Of a DNA stretch of 12,586 nt, positions 1-7,164 are shown piece after piece. The stretch's first letter is position 1. Each line of letters starts with the position of its first letter. The notes beneath the pieces are model-generated. The model was not told the DNA's origin and did not search any database. It saw only the letters and a list, made by a program, of their open reading frames with translations. Both the position numbers and the translations under genes were made by a program. Origin of the DNA: Chloroflexota bacterium. GTDB lineage: Bacteria > Chloroflexota > Anaerolineae > J102. The stretch is taken from assembly GCA_013152695.1 (NCBI GenBank), contig JAADFV010000442.1, positions 1 through 12,586 of the forward strand. The letters are read 5' to 3'.

Positions 1-491
1 AACTGTGAACGCGTGCCTTCGGCAACAACGACCACATCGGCTGCCAACTCATCTTCACCCGCCCTGACGCCGGTTACACGGTCGCCTTCCATTAGTAATT
101 CATCGACCCGGTAACCGGGAAGGATCATGGCACCGGCCTCTTCTGCCTGTTCGGCCAGCCAGGGATCAAACTTGGCTCGCAAGACGCTAAAGGCGTTATA
201 GGGGGCGGTAAGTCCTTCCTCAGTGCGAAAATCGACAGCCGTCGAAGCATCGTCACCTAAGAATACGATGCTGTGCCCGGCAATAGCGCGTTCGACCGGT
301 GCTGTTTCCCAAAATTTAGGGTAAATTTCGTTGTAAATCTTGGAGTAAATGAGACCGCCAGAGACATTCTTACTGCCGGGATACTGACCTCGTTCGATCA
401 CGACCACTTGTAAGCCTGCTTTAGCCAGCACATAGGCGGCAGTGGCTCCGGCTGGTCCTGCTCCGACAATGACTACATCAAATTTATCCAT
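1..491 (-). CDS. fixC: FixC-type FAD-dependent oxidoreductase (ETF-quinone oxidoreductase family), N-terminal part
   Basis: This open frame starts with ATG at 491 and runs off the left edge, so only the first 163 residues are visible. The N-terminus carries a dinucleotide-binding GAGPAG motif at residues 10-15, the acidic end of strand 2 (ER, 33-34), and KNVSGG at 41-46. The segments FSVLRAKFDPWL and EQAEEAGA further on are typical of FixC and related flavoproteins, which pass electrons from an electron-transfer flavoprotein to quinone. These residues are read directly; the family assignment comes from their match to FixC. The gene has its own promoter, with the same tandem-repeat operator as the catabolic and transport operons, so it is probably part of the same regulon. 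FixA/FixB/FixX partners, if present, would lie left of the window. The Shine-Dalgarno is weak (GGAG about 13 nt upstream). A geranylgeranyl-reductase-like role is less likely because of the KNVSGG motif. Confidence 0.85.
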   Translation of the reverse strand, partial: MDKFDVVIVGAGPAGATAAYVLAKAGLQVVVIERGQYPGSKNVSGGLIYSKIYNEIYPKFWETAPVERAIAGHSIVFLGDDASTAVDFRTEEGLTAPYNAFSVLRAKFDPWLAEQAEEAGAMILPGYRVDELLMEGDRVTGVRAGEDELAADVVVVAEGTRSQ

Positions 492-579
492 GCTTTACGG
501 CACTTCTCCGATGACATTTACGCGAGTGCACCCTGGATGATATCCGGTACACCTGGTTTCATGGCTTCGCTACGTGCTC

Positions 580-637
580 AATTTATCACGGTAACAGTAA
601 GGAGCGCATAAAGAAGGCATAAAGAAAGCGTAAAGAT
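580..637 (-). promoter_or_regulatory. Promoter A: four tandem 11-bp repeats plus extended -10, upstream of the FixC-type gene
   Basis: On the minus strand four 11-nt units follow each other without gaps at 637-627, 626-616, 615-605 and 604-594: ATCTTTACGCT, TTCTTTATGCC, TTCTTTATGCG, CTCCTTACTGT. Five nucleotides later comes TG-A-TAAATT, an extended -10 with its hexamer at 585-580. The -35 position reads TGCGCT, a poor match, so activation by a bound protein is expected. The start of transcription would fall near 573, leaving a leader of about 80 nt before the ATG at 491. A short ATG frame of 14 codons (562-518) lies in this leader but has no clear ribosome site. Two other copies of this architecture occur in the window. 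Confidence 0.75.
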
Positions 638-656
638 TGATTAGGTGATTTTTAGT

Positions 657-692
657 GGAAAAACCTGCGCTTTAGCCGGCGCAGGTTTTTCC
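657..692 (-). terminator. Intrinsic terminator of the ureide catabolic operon
   Basis: A perfect 14-bp inverted repeat (657-670 and 679-692) with an 8-nt loop lies 21 nt past the stop codon of the last catabolic gene. The minus-strand stem has a GCGC core and ends in a run of five T. The symmetric A/T flanks would also let it work in the other direction. It separates the catabolic operon from the promoter of the FixC-type gene. Confidence 0.88.
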
Positions 693-713
693 ATGAGCGG
701 GCGAAAACAATCG

Positions 714-1766
714 TTAAGGAATAATACAGGCCATGACACCTTTCTGGGCATGCAAGCGGTTTTCGGCCTCGTTGAAACAGGCATCACCCCACTTACCGTC
801 CAAAACGGCATCCGATACTTCTGCGCCGCGCTCGCAAGGCAAACAGTGCATGTACTGTGCAGTCGGTTTTGCCAGGCTCATTCGCTTTTCGTCTGCAATC
901 CAATCTTTATACTTGTTGAAGAGTTTCATCATTTCGTCTTTTTCTGGCTTGGCCGTAACAGGCGGCAGCAGGTCCAGACAGACGTAGTTCTTGGCATAGA
1001 CAACATCAGCGCCTTCGCAGGCATCTTCCATCTTGTCGGTTACCTGGTAAGAGCCACCGCTGGCTTCAACATTGGCTTTAACCTGCGCTTCAATCTCAGG
1101 ATCGATACGCATTTCAGGCGGTCGCGCGAAAACAACATCTGCGCCAAAGAGGCTGGCCATGTACATGAAGTCATGGTGAGGGGCAATGGGTTTCTTGGGG
1201 CTGGAGCCGTACGTCCAGGTAACGCCAATCTTGCGTCCGCGCAGGTCTTTACCGAACATTTCCCACAGAGTCATGGCATCGGCCATGCCCTGGCAGGGAT
1301 GGTATTTGTTGTCTTCCATGTTGATGACAGGGACATGAGACCATTTGGCGAATTCTTCGATGATGCGATAGCTTTTGTCATATTCCCAGCCGACGACGTC
1401 GCCCAAAATGCGGATAGCGAGGGCATCGCCCATGCGGGAGAGGACGCGCGCCATGTCGGAGATGCGTTCCGAGGCATAGCCGATGTCTTCGCCTTCCAGC
1501 GTGGGCAGGCGCGTAGCCGAGGGCTCGAGGAAGTGAGCATGGCCGCCAAGCTGAAAAATACCAGCTTCGAAGCTGTTGCGGGTACGCAGGCTGGGGTTGA
1601 AAAACATCATGAAGAGAGTGCGTCGTGGCAGAAGATCGTCATGCAAACGGCGCATGGTGTTGTCTGCTTTGAGTTTCAGACCCATTTCCAGCATGGTCTC
1701 GATTTCGGCCTTGGTAAAATCTTGGAGGCGGATAAAATCTCGCCCTTTTAATCCTTCGGTAATCAT
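714..1766 (-). CDS. Knotted carbamoyltransferase, N-acyl-L-ornithine carbamoyltransferase (ArgF')-like; candidate oxamate carbamoyltransferase
   Basis: The 350-residue product has the carbamoyl-phosphate motif SLRTR at 59-63, HPCQ at 156-159, HCLP at 307-310 and ENRLHAQK at 335-342. The region around 182-199 (TWTYGSSPKKP then a proline-rich loop) matches the knotted transcarbamylases (acetyl- and succinylornithine carbamoyltransferases, YgeW). FQLGGHA, VPVINME and GADVVYAK are closest to the ArgF' branch. The 80s loop that binds the acylated substrate is divergent: the tryptophan-containing stretch I expect in acetylornithine enzymes is replaced by SATRLPTLEGE, and the HPCQ loop has about one extra residue. 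ATG at 1766 is preceded by AAGGAG at 7-nt spacing. It is last in the catabolic operon, 75 nt after the KARI-like gene. No arginine genes are nearby. I infer a catabolic role, possibly splitting oxalurate with phosphate into oxamate and carbamoyl phosphate for the carbamate kinase. A true acylornithine enzyme is the main alternative. Confidence 0.85.
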   Translation of the reverse strand: MITEGLKGRDFIRLQDFTKAEIETMLEMGLKLKADNTMRRLHDDLLPRRTLFMMFFNPSLRTRNSFEAGIFQLGGHAHFLEPSATRLPTLEGEDIGYASERISDMARVLSRMGDALAIRILGDVVGWEYDKSYRIIEEFAKWSHVPVINMEDNKYHPCQGMADAMTLWEMFGKDLRGRKIGVTWTYGSSPKKPIAPHHDFMYMASLFGADVVFARPPEMRIDPEIEAQVKANVEASGGSYQVTDKMEDACEGADVVYAKNYVCLDLLPPVTAKPEKDEMMKLFNKYKDWIADEKRMSLAKPTAQYMHCLPCERGAEVSDAVLDGKWGDACFNEAENRLHAQKGVMACIIP

Positions 1767-1841
1767 TCAGTGACTCCTTGTCTTATTGTGTAATGAAATG
1801 AAATAATCAGCGATGAACACTGACTATCTGTCAACATGATT

Positions 1842-2828
1842 TCAACCTTTTCCGAAGAGCTCTCGCCATTCGTAACCGGTCTTTTCCATCTTCGAGGCGG
1901 CGCCGGTACGACGCATACGGTGGAGGCGAGGCATACCTAACTGCCATTCTTCCATCCAACGGGCGGCAAATTCACCCCGTTCAGTTTCTTCGAAGATTTT
2001 CTGGATTTCCTCGTAGTTGATGACTCGCGGTCCACTCATGCGTACGGCAAATTCGCAAGTACGGCTGCTGCGCTCGGAAATATACGGTTCAATACCAATC
2101 TCATCCATGACATCCACAACCGTGCGTAAAGAGCGGATGGCTTTGGCGTAGGCAAAGTGGGGAGGATAACCGTGATCGACCATCGTGTTGAACACGGCTT
2201 TCATCAGGTGAATGGCACCGCCATAAAGCACCTGCTCTTCGAAATTATCGCCTTCGGTTTCATGTTGGAAGGAAAGTTCGACAACGCCTACACGGGTGCT
2301 ACCCGCGGCTTTAGACAAAGCGAGGACAATCTGTAGAGCATCGCCGGTGACGTCCTGGTCGACGGCGACGGCTCCATAAATGCCGGAGCCCTCCAGGAAT
2401 TTCTGGCGAACCATGTGTCCCGGTGAGTTAGGCACGTAGAGAACCACGTTGACGTTGGGGGGAGGGACAATGGCTCCGTAAAGAATGTTGAAGCCGTGGG
2501 CAAAGCTCAAAGTGCTGTTCGGTTTCAGGTTGGGATGGATGGATTCACGATAGACGGCAGGTTGGGCCGGGTCGGCCAGCAGTACATGCACTACGTCGGC
2601 CCGTTTGGTGGCCTCGGCGATGGACATCACTTCGAAGCCGTCGGCCTCAGCCTTGTCCCAATCGGCAAAACGGTCACGGGGCCCGGCGCCGACAATGACA
2701 TTCAAGCCACTGTCACGAAAACAGAGAGCCTGCGGGCCACCCTGGATGCCGTAACCCAGCACGGCGATCACCTTGTCTTTCAATACATCTAAACTAACAT
2801 CCTCATCGCGATATACTCTATTTTCCAT
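1842..2828 (-). CDS. Ketol-acid reductoisomerase-like NAD(P)-dependent dehydrogenase, not IlvC; candidate ureidoglycolate dehydrogenase
   Basis: At 328 residues it has class I ketol-acid reductoisomerase length and fold order: a Rossmann GYGIQG at 25-30, SFAHGFNI around His111, then a knotted helical domain. Family metal ligands Asp194 and Glu198 are kept in ETEGDNFEEQ, and Ser255 too. The other catalytic residues are changed: the active-site lysine of the family PK.PGH motif is Asn134, and the two glutamates of the family motif FExLHEL are Lys229 and Ser233. Without these the isomeroreductase reaction is unlikely. The gene sits between allE and a carbamoyltransferase gene in an allantoin operon, with no branched-chain biosynthesis genes near, and starts at ATG 2828 after AAAGGA. 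I infer an NAD(P)-linked oxidation of a ureide 2-hydroxy acid, most simply ureidoglycolate to oxalurate, standing in for AllD. A ureidoglycine dehydrogenase is also possible. The family call is firm; the substrate is a guess. Confidence 0.85.
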   Translation of the reverse strand: MENRVYRDEDVSLDVLKDKVIAVLGYGIQGGPQALCFRDSGLNVIVGAGPRDRFADWDKAEADGFEVMSIAEATKRADVVHVLLADPAQPAVYRESIHPNLKPNSTLSFAHGFNILYGAIVPPPNVNVVLYVPNSPGHMVRQKFLEGSGIYGAVAVDQDVTGDALQIVLALSKAAGSTRVGVVELSFQHETEGDNFEEQVLYGGAIHLMKAVFNTMVDHGYPPHFAYAKAIRSLRTVVDVMDEIGIEPYISERSSRTCEFAVRMSGPRVINYEEIQKIFEETERGEFAARWMEEWQLGMPRLHRMRRTGAASKMEKTGYEWRELFGKG

Positions 2829-2858
2829 GTGTGTGTGTCCTTTGTAGAATGTGTCTGC

Positions 2859-3647
2859 CTAAAGACCCTGTATGTAATCTCTATTCACGTCTTTATACAG
2901 AATGTAGCGCCCTGTCTCCCAGCCCGAGGCGACAAAGTACTGCGGGCAGAAGGGGGCCATATAAATGTAATCATCTTTCTGAACTTCGATCAGGTCTCCG
3001 TTCAGGTAGTAAATACCGCGTCCATCCAGCATGTAGAGGCCGTGTTCCATAATGTGAGATTCCACAAAACTGAAATGGATGCCGGGGGTGAAGATGAGGA
3101 GGTTGAAGGCCATGTCGTAGCCCAGCTCATCATCGTAAGGAATGAGGTGTTTTTCAACGTAGGTATCTTCGGGGATGGCCTCGACGTCCTTTTCGTGTGA
3201 AATGATCGGGGGCGGGATGGGGATACCTTCGACCTCTTCGTAGCGACGGCGCAGCCAGAGCATGCGAGTGAGAGAAGAGCTCTTGTTGATCAAGCTGTAA
3301 GCCACGTTGGGGGGCAGCCAGACATAGCCGCCGGCATCCAGTTGATGCTTTTCACCGTCACTTTCAAACTCGACCTCGCCTTCTAGCACGAACAAGAAGT
3401 GTTCCAGGCCATCATTAAGCGGCGAAACAGTTCTGCCACCGGGATTGAGCAATAATTCATATTCGACAAACCGGGCTCCGAGCGCTGGCGTGGTCATAAC
3501 TCGTACCACGGCATCTTTGAATTGTGGTAACGTACTCTCCACTCGATCGGAGAGAGCCAGCACGGCGTAGGAACCGGGTTTGGTAATCGAGCGGGATCGG
3601 GTAGTGATGTCGGCGGGTATTCTCGTGACATCTTCAACTTTACTCAT
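2859..3647 (-). CDS. allE: (S)-ureidoglycine aminohydrolase
   Basis: This 262-residue bicupin converts (S)-ureidoglycine to (S)-ureidoglycolate and ammonia. The C-terminal cupin holds the metal ligands expected for the family: Glu196, His198 and His202 in FVESHIMEHG, and Gln236 in PFCPQYF. The tail ILYKDVNRD (249-257) is also typical. The N-terminal cupin (about 60-135, with EHFLFVLEGEVEF) lacks the full set of metal ligands, as in known UGlyAH proteins. Length matches E. coli AllE (261). ATG at 3647 has a strong GGAGG 8 nt upstream, and the gap to the allantoinase stop is 17 nt, so the two are co-translated from one message. In the usual pathway its substrate comes from allantoate amidohydrolase, which is not in this window; here a carbamoyltransferase may supply it. 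Confidence 0.93.
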   Translation of the reverse strand: MSKVEDVTRIPADITTRSRSITKPGSYAVLALSDRVESTLPQFKDAVVRVMTTPALGARFVEYELLLNPGGRTVSPLNDGLEHFLFVLEGEVEFESDGEKHQLDAGGYVWLPPNVAYSLINKSSSLTRMLWLRRRYEEVEGIPIPPPIISHEKDVEAIPEDTYVEKHLIPYDDELGYDMAFNLLIFTPGIHFSFVESHIMEHGLYMLDGRGIYYLNGDLIEVQKDDYIYMAPFCPQYFVASGWETGRYILYKDVNRDYIQGL

Positions 3648-3664
3648 TATTTATGCCTCCATGT

Positions 3665-5041
3665 TCAAAAGGTGTTATACGGCTGATTTCGCCGCAATAG
3701 CTGTCCAAACCCGGGTGAAGTGGTTATTCGACCATCCTGATACACGGTCACTCCCCGCACAATGGTGCGTTCGACGGCGCCTTTGAAGGAATAACCGACG
3801 TAAGCGCTGTGTTTATTCTTATAGAGGAGATCATCTACCGATAGATTCCACTCCTTGTCCAGGTCGACTATTACAAGATCGGCATCCGAGCCGGGCAGCA
3901 GCGCCCCTTTTTGGGGATACAGGCCAAAGATGCGGGCAGGGTTGGCGGCCATCATTCTCACCAGCGCCGTTAAGGGTAAACTTCGTTTATTCACCCCTTC
4001 GCTCAACATAACAGGTAGCATCGATTGTACCCCGCTAATTCCCCCCCAGGCCTTCCAGATATTATCCATACCTGGTTCTTTTTCTGCCCAGGTGCAGGGT
4101 GAATGGTCGGAAGCAATGGTATCCACGAGACCTTCAAGGACGCATTCCCAGAGTTTCTCTACCTCTGCTCGGGAGCGGATCGGTGGAGCGCATTTCGCGG
4201 CAGGACCGATGCGCACGAAGTCCTCTTGATCGAAGAAAAGGTAATGAGGACAGGTCTCCACCGTAACGTGTACACCCTCATCTTTGGCCTGTGCTGCGGC
4301 CCGGATGCCATCGGCAATGGTCACGTGGACTATATGCAGGTTACCTTCTGTCTCTTTGGCCCAATAGATGGCGCGGTTGATGGCCTCCAGTTCGGTTGAA
4401 GGAGGACGAGACTCACACCAGGCCGCCCTATCAGTGCGCCCAGCCTCTCGAAGTTGCTGCCCCAAAAGGGAGGTCACAAATTCATTTTCGGCATGGACAC
4501 CGATGACATTTCCTAATTCGCGACTACGTAGCAGACCGGCATAGAGCACATCGTCATTTACTCGCTCGAAATCAACGCCACTGGCACTCATAAATGCTTT
4601 GTAGCCGATCACGCCCTCATCGTGTAACCCTTCCAGTGCGTCCAGATTGTTGTCCACCAGACCACCCCACTGGGCGTAATCGACCACCGACTCACCCTGG
4701 ACAGCTTGTCGTTTATGCAAAAGCTTTTCTCGATCGATTGAGGGAGGAATGGCGTTGAGCGGCATCTCCATGATCGTGGTAATGCCGCCGGCGGCAGCAG
4801 CCATACTGCCGCTACGATAACCTTCCCACTGTGTTCGGCCTGGTTCGTTGAAATGAACGTGATCATCTACCAGGCCGGGCAGTACCACCTTTCCCTCGAG
4901 GTCCACGACTTCTTTAGCTTCGATCTCTGCCTCGCCTGAAACAAGTTGGCAAATTTTGCCTTGTTTGACGACGACGCCTCCCTCGAAGGTGGTTTCTTCG
5001 CTTACAATCAAGCCATTTTTCAGATAGAGATCTGCTTTCAT
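3665..5041 (-). CDS. allB: Allantoinase
   Basis: The 458-residue product is a cyclic amidohydrolase opening the hydantoin ring of allantoin to allantoate in the cytosol. The binuclear metal site is complete: His61 and His63 in DDHVHFNEPGR, the carboxylated Lys148 in GYKAFMS, His183 in GVHAEN, His239 in HIVHVT, and Asp312 in ASDHSPC. The motif HFNEPGR with FMSASG favours allantoinase over dihydroorotase or hydantoinase, and AllE next door agrees. Length is as in E. coli AllB (453). The ATG at 5041 gives the normal N-terminus (MKADLYLKNG), but the 26-nt gap after the carbamate kinase stop holds no good Shine-Dalgarno, so translation may depend on coupling to the upstream gene. Confidence 0.95.
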   Translation of the reverse strand: MKADLYLKNGLIVSEETTFEGGVVVKQGKICQLVSGEAEIEAKEVVDLEGKVVLPGLVDDHVHFNEPGRTQWEGYRSGSMAAAAGGITTIMEMPLNAIPPSIDREKLLHKRQAVQGESVVDYAQWGGLVDNNLDALEGLHDEGVIGYKAFMSASGVDFERVNDDVLYAGLLRSRELGNVIGVHAENEFVTSLLGQQLREAGRTDRAAWCESRPPSTELEAINRAIYWAKETEGNLHIVHVTIADGIRAAAQAKDEGVHVTVETCPHYLFFDQEDFVRIGPAAKCAPPIRSRAEVEKLWECVLEGLVDTIASDHSPCTWAEKEPGMDNIWKAWGGISGVQSMLPVMLSEGVNKRSLPLTALVRMMAANPARIFGLYPQKGALLPGSDADLVIVDLDKEWNLSVDDLLYKNKHSAYVGYSFKGAVERTIVRGVTVYQDGRITTSPGFGQLLRRNQPYNTF

Positions 5042-5067
5042 CAGTTTATGCCAGGGGGGTGTTGACT

Positions 5068-6024
5068 TTAAGCCGCAACAATGGTTGTGCCAGTTTCACC
5101 ATTGAGGGCGCGAGTGATATTTTCGGGATTGGTGATAATGGCTTTTTTACCACCTCTTTCAATGAACCAAATGCAAGCCTGAATCTTGGGTGCCATACTG
5201 CCTTTGGCGAAGTGGGTACCCTCGGCCAGATATGCTTTGGCTTCATCCACCGTCATTTTATCCAGCCAGGTTTCATTGGGTTTACCAAAGTTCAGAGCTA
5301 CTTTCTCAACGGCCGTACTGATGATGAGCAGTTCGGCGCCAATGACATTGCCCAGCAAAGAAGAAGCAAAATCCTTGTCGATGACCGCGGCAATGCCTTT
5401 GAGCTGCCCATCTTCATCAGCCACCACTGGGATTCCACCACCACCAACGGTGATAACACATGTCCCGGCATCAATCAATTGTTTGATTACCGGCTCTTCC
5501 ACGACTCGTTTGGGTAAGGGTGAAGGGACAACCCGTCTCCAACCGCGACCAGCATCCTCGACTACGTGCCAGCCTTCATTTTTTCTTCTCGCTTCGGCTT
5601 CGGCGGCATCCATGAACGAGCCAATCGGTTTAGAAGGGTTCTGGAAAGCAGGATCATTGGCATCGACCTCGACCTGAGTGACCACAGTCGCCACGGGTTT
5701 ATCGATACCGTTTTTCAAGAAATGGTTGTACAAATTCTGCTGCAAGGCATAGCCGGTGGCGCCCTGCGTGTCGGCGCCACAATAGTCCAGAGGAACTTCG
5801 TGCACACCCTCGACGCGGTGGGCAATTTCGGAACGGCGGAGCACAAAACCAACCTGGGGGCCGTTACCGTGCCCGATGGCAACTGTCCAGCCTTGCTTGA
5901 TCATTTCTGTAATGTGGCGGCTGGTTTCATGAACGGCCTGATATTGGTGTTCCATCGATGTTTTTTCTTTACTCGTAATCAGGGAATTTCCCCCAATTGC
6001 AATAACTGCAACTCTATTAGACAT
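5068..6024 (-). CDS. arcC: Carbamate kinase (catabolic, ATP-forming)
   Basis: This 318-residue amino-acid-kinase-family protein transfers the phosphate of carbamoyl phosphate to ADP, giving ATP, CO2 and ammonia. Seen motifs are the N-terminal AIGGNSL (9-15), GHGNGPQVG (51-59), PLDYCGADTQGATGY (78-92), the GGGGIPV loop (194-200), IDKDFAS (215-221) and GSMAPKI (275-281, usually GSMGPKI). Length fits ArcC/AllK. It lies 52 nt after the aspartate-carbamoyltransferase-like gene and 26 nt before allB. No arginine deiminase genes are present, so the carbamoyl phosphate most likely comes from ureide breakdown by one or both carbamoyltransferases of the operon. ATG at 6024 is preceded by a modest GGAG at about 11 nt. 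Confidence 0.95.
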   Translation of the reverse strand: MSNRVAVIAIGGNSLITSKEKTSMEHQYQAVHETSRHITEMIKQGWTVAIGHGNGPQVGFVLRRSEIAHRVEGVHEVPLDYCGADTQGATGYALQQNLYNHFLKNGIDKPVATVVTQVEVDANDPAFQNPSKPIGSFMDAAEAEARRKNEGWHVVEDAGRGWRRVVPSPLPKRVVEEPVIKQLIDAGTCVITVGGGGIPVVADEDGQLKGIAAVIDKDFASSLLGNVIGAELLIISTAVEKVALNFGKPNETWLDKMTVDEAKAYLAEGTHFAKGSMAPKIQACIWFIERGGKKAIITNPENITRALNGETGTTIVAA

Positions 6025-6076
6025 AAGAAATGAATCTCCACTCCTGTTGAAATTGACTGTTAGCTTTCGAATGAGG

Positions 6077-7078
6077 CTAATAAGCGAGAATACTGGCTAC
6101 CAGGGCCATGCGAATCGAGACACTGTAGGTAATGGCTTCGAAATACTGCTGGTTTGGCGTTCGATCAATGCGCAAGTCCATTTCACCAGCACGGCGGGGC
6201 AGGGTGTGTGTGACACGGATAATGCGACCGGTTTCCTTGTAAACCTTGTCCAGAGTTTCCAAACGGACGAAATAATCATCCATCATCTGTTTGAATTCTT
6301 CTGCTGCTGCTCCTTTAGGCGCACTGCAACCGGGGAGGTAAACAAGATCCATGTCAGAAATCAGTTCATTGAAGCCATCTTGATCCAGATCCAAAACCTC
6401 TTCGATATCCCCACCTACCTCCCTCAGCCGGTCCATAACCTCTTTTGGGGTGCGGTGTGATTTTGTCGAGGCAATGGTAACTTTGGCCCCCAGGCGAGCC
6501 AGGCCGTAAGCCATCGAGTGTCCTGTGCGAGCCGCCACCATATCAGGGCTGGCCACACATACTTTCACGCCCTCCACCTTACCCTGAGTACGCCAGAGGG
6601 TATACAGATCAAGGAGCGCCTGGGTGGGGTGTTCCCAATGGCCAAAACCGCCATTGATGACGGGCGAATCGGCATAACTTACGCCTTCGCGAGCCTCGAC
6701 ATCATTGGGATGGCGCAATACGATAACATTGGCGTATTTTGAGACCACCTTCATCATGTCAGCCAGGCTTTCCTCTTTGGCCGCGGAAGACGACACCATC
6801 GGTGTTGCTTCGGTCACGACCGAACCGCCGAGACGATGCATCGCTGTTTCGAAACTCATGCGGGTACGGGTACTGGGCTGGAAGAAGAGGGCGGCCATGA
6901 CGTTACCTTGGAGCAAATCTAGCCCAGATCGATTCCAGGGTTCCAAGGCGAGAGCCAATTCGAAAAGGCCATAAATTTGCTCATTGGTTAAATCGTTGAT
7001 CGAGAGTAAGCTTTTTCCTGCAAAGTCAATCTCTTTGATGAGAGACTGAATGGTGCGAATTTTACTTGCAGCACCCAT
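6077..7078 (-). CDS. Aspartate-carbamoyltransferase-like enzyme with altered second-substrate site; candidate ureidoglycine carbamoyltransferase
   Basis: The 333-residue product has the carbamoyl-phosphate site of the ATCase/OTCase family: STRTR (69-73), a lysine-bearing 80s loop (SSSAAKEES, Lys101), RHP (122-124), EHPTQ (149-153) and Arg184 in AARTGH. ATCase's aspartate-binding region is changed. The Arg and Gln of the family's RVQ stretch are absent (YLPGCSAPKG, 247-256), HPLP reads HTLP (291-294), and NGGDG reads NGGFG. So it is not expected to make carbamoyl-aspartate. It is first in the operon, followed by carbamate kinase and allantoinase. By analogy with the dihydroorotase/ATCase pair, I infer phosphorolysis of allantoate to ureidoglycine and carbamoyl phosphate, an activity proposed earlier as ureidoglycine carbamoyltransferase (from memory). 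The start at 7078 has AAGGAG at 7088-7093, 9 nt upstream. An upstream in-frame ATG at 7174 is rejected because the predicted transcript begins near 7158. Confidence 0.88.
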   Translation of the reverse strand: MGAASKIRTIQSLIKEIDFAGKSLLSINDLTNEQIYGLFELALALEPWNRSGLDLLQGNVMAALFFQPSTRTRMSFETAMHRLGGSVVTEATPMVSSSAAKEESLADMMKVVSKYANVIVLRHPNDVEAREGVSYADSPVINGGFGHWEHPTQALLDLYTLWRTQGKVEGVKVCVASPDMVAARTGHSMAYGLARLGAKVTIASTKSHRTPKEVMDRLREVGGDIEEVLDLDQDGFNELISDMDLVYLPGCSAPKGAAAEEFKQMMDDYFVRLETLDKVYKETGRIIRVTHTLPRRAGEMDLRIDRTPNQQYFEAITYSVSIRMALVASILAY

Positions 7079-7164
7079 AGAATATTTCTCCTTAAAGTAT
7101 AGGGTGGCTCGATAAACAGATGTGTTTTTTAGAAGGAGCCTGACTCTGTTTAATCTATCACTTA

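Noticed and set aside
518..562. 14-codon ATG frame in the leader of the FixC-type gene
   Set aside because: No Shine-Dalgarno, no run of regulatory codons and no attenuator hairpin, so there is no support for a leader peptide.
645..1751. 368-codon open frame on the plus strand
   Set aside because: It lies antisense to the clear carbamoyltransferase gene and crosses the terminator hairpin; its product is low-quality (His/Phe-rich, no domain) and there is no ribosome site. A codon-bias shadow.
1842..2828. Biosynthetic ilvC
   Set aside because: Key KARI residues are replaced (Asn134, Lys229, Ser233) and no valine/isoleucine genes are adjacent.
2828..2838. GT dinucleotide run before the KARI-like gene as phase-variation repeat
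   Set aside because: Only about five units, too short for likely slippage; it simply forms the spacer between the Shine-Dalgarno and the ATG.
6077..7078. Biosynthetic pyrB with allB acting as dihydroorotase
   Set aside because: The aspartate-binding residues are lost, the amidohydrolase has allantoinase motifs, and allE and carbamate kinase indicate catabolism.
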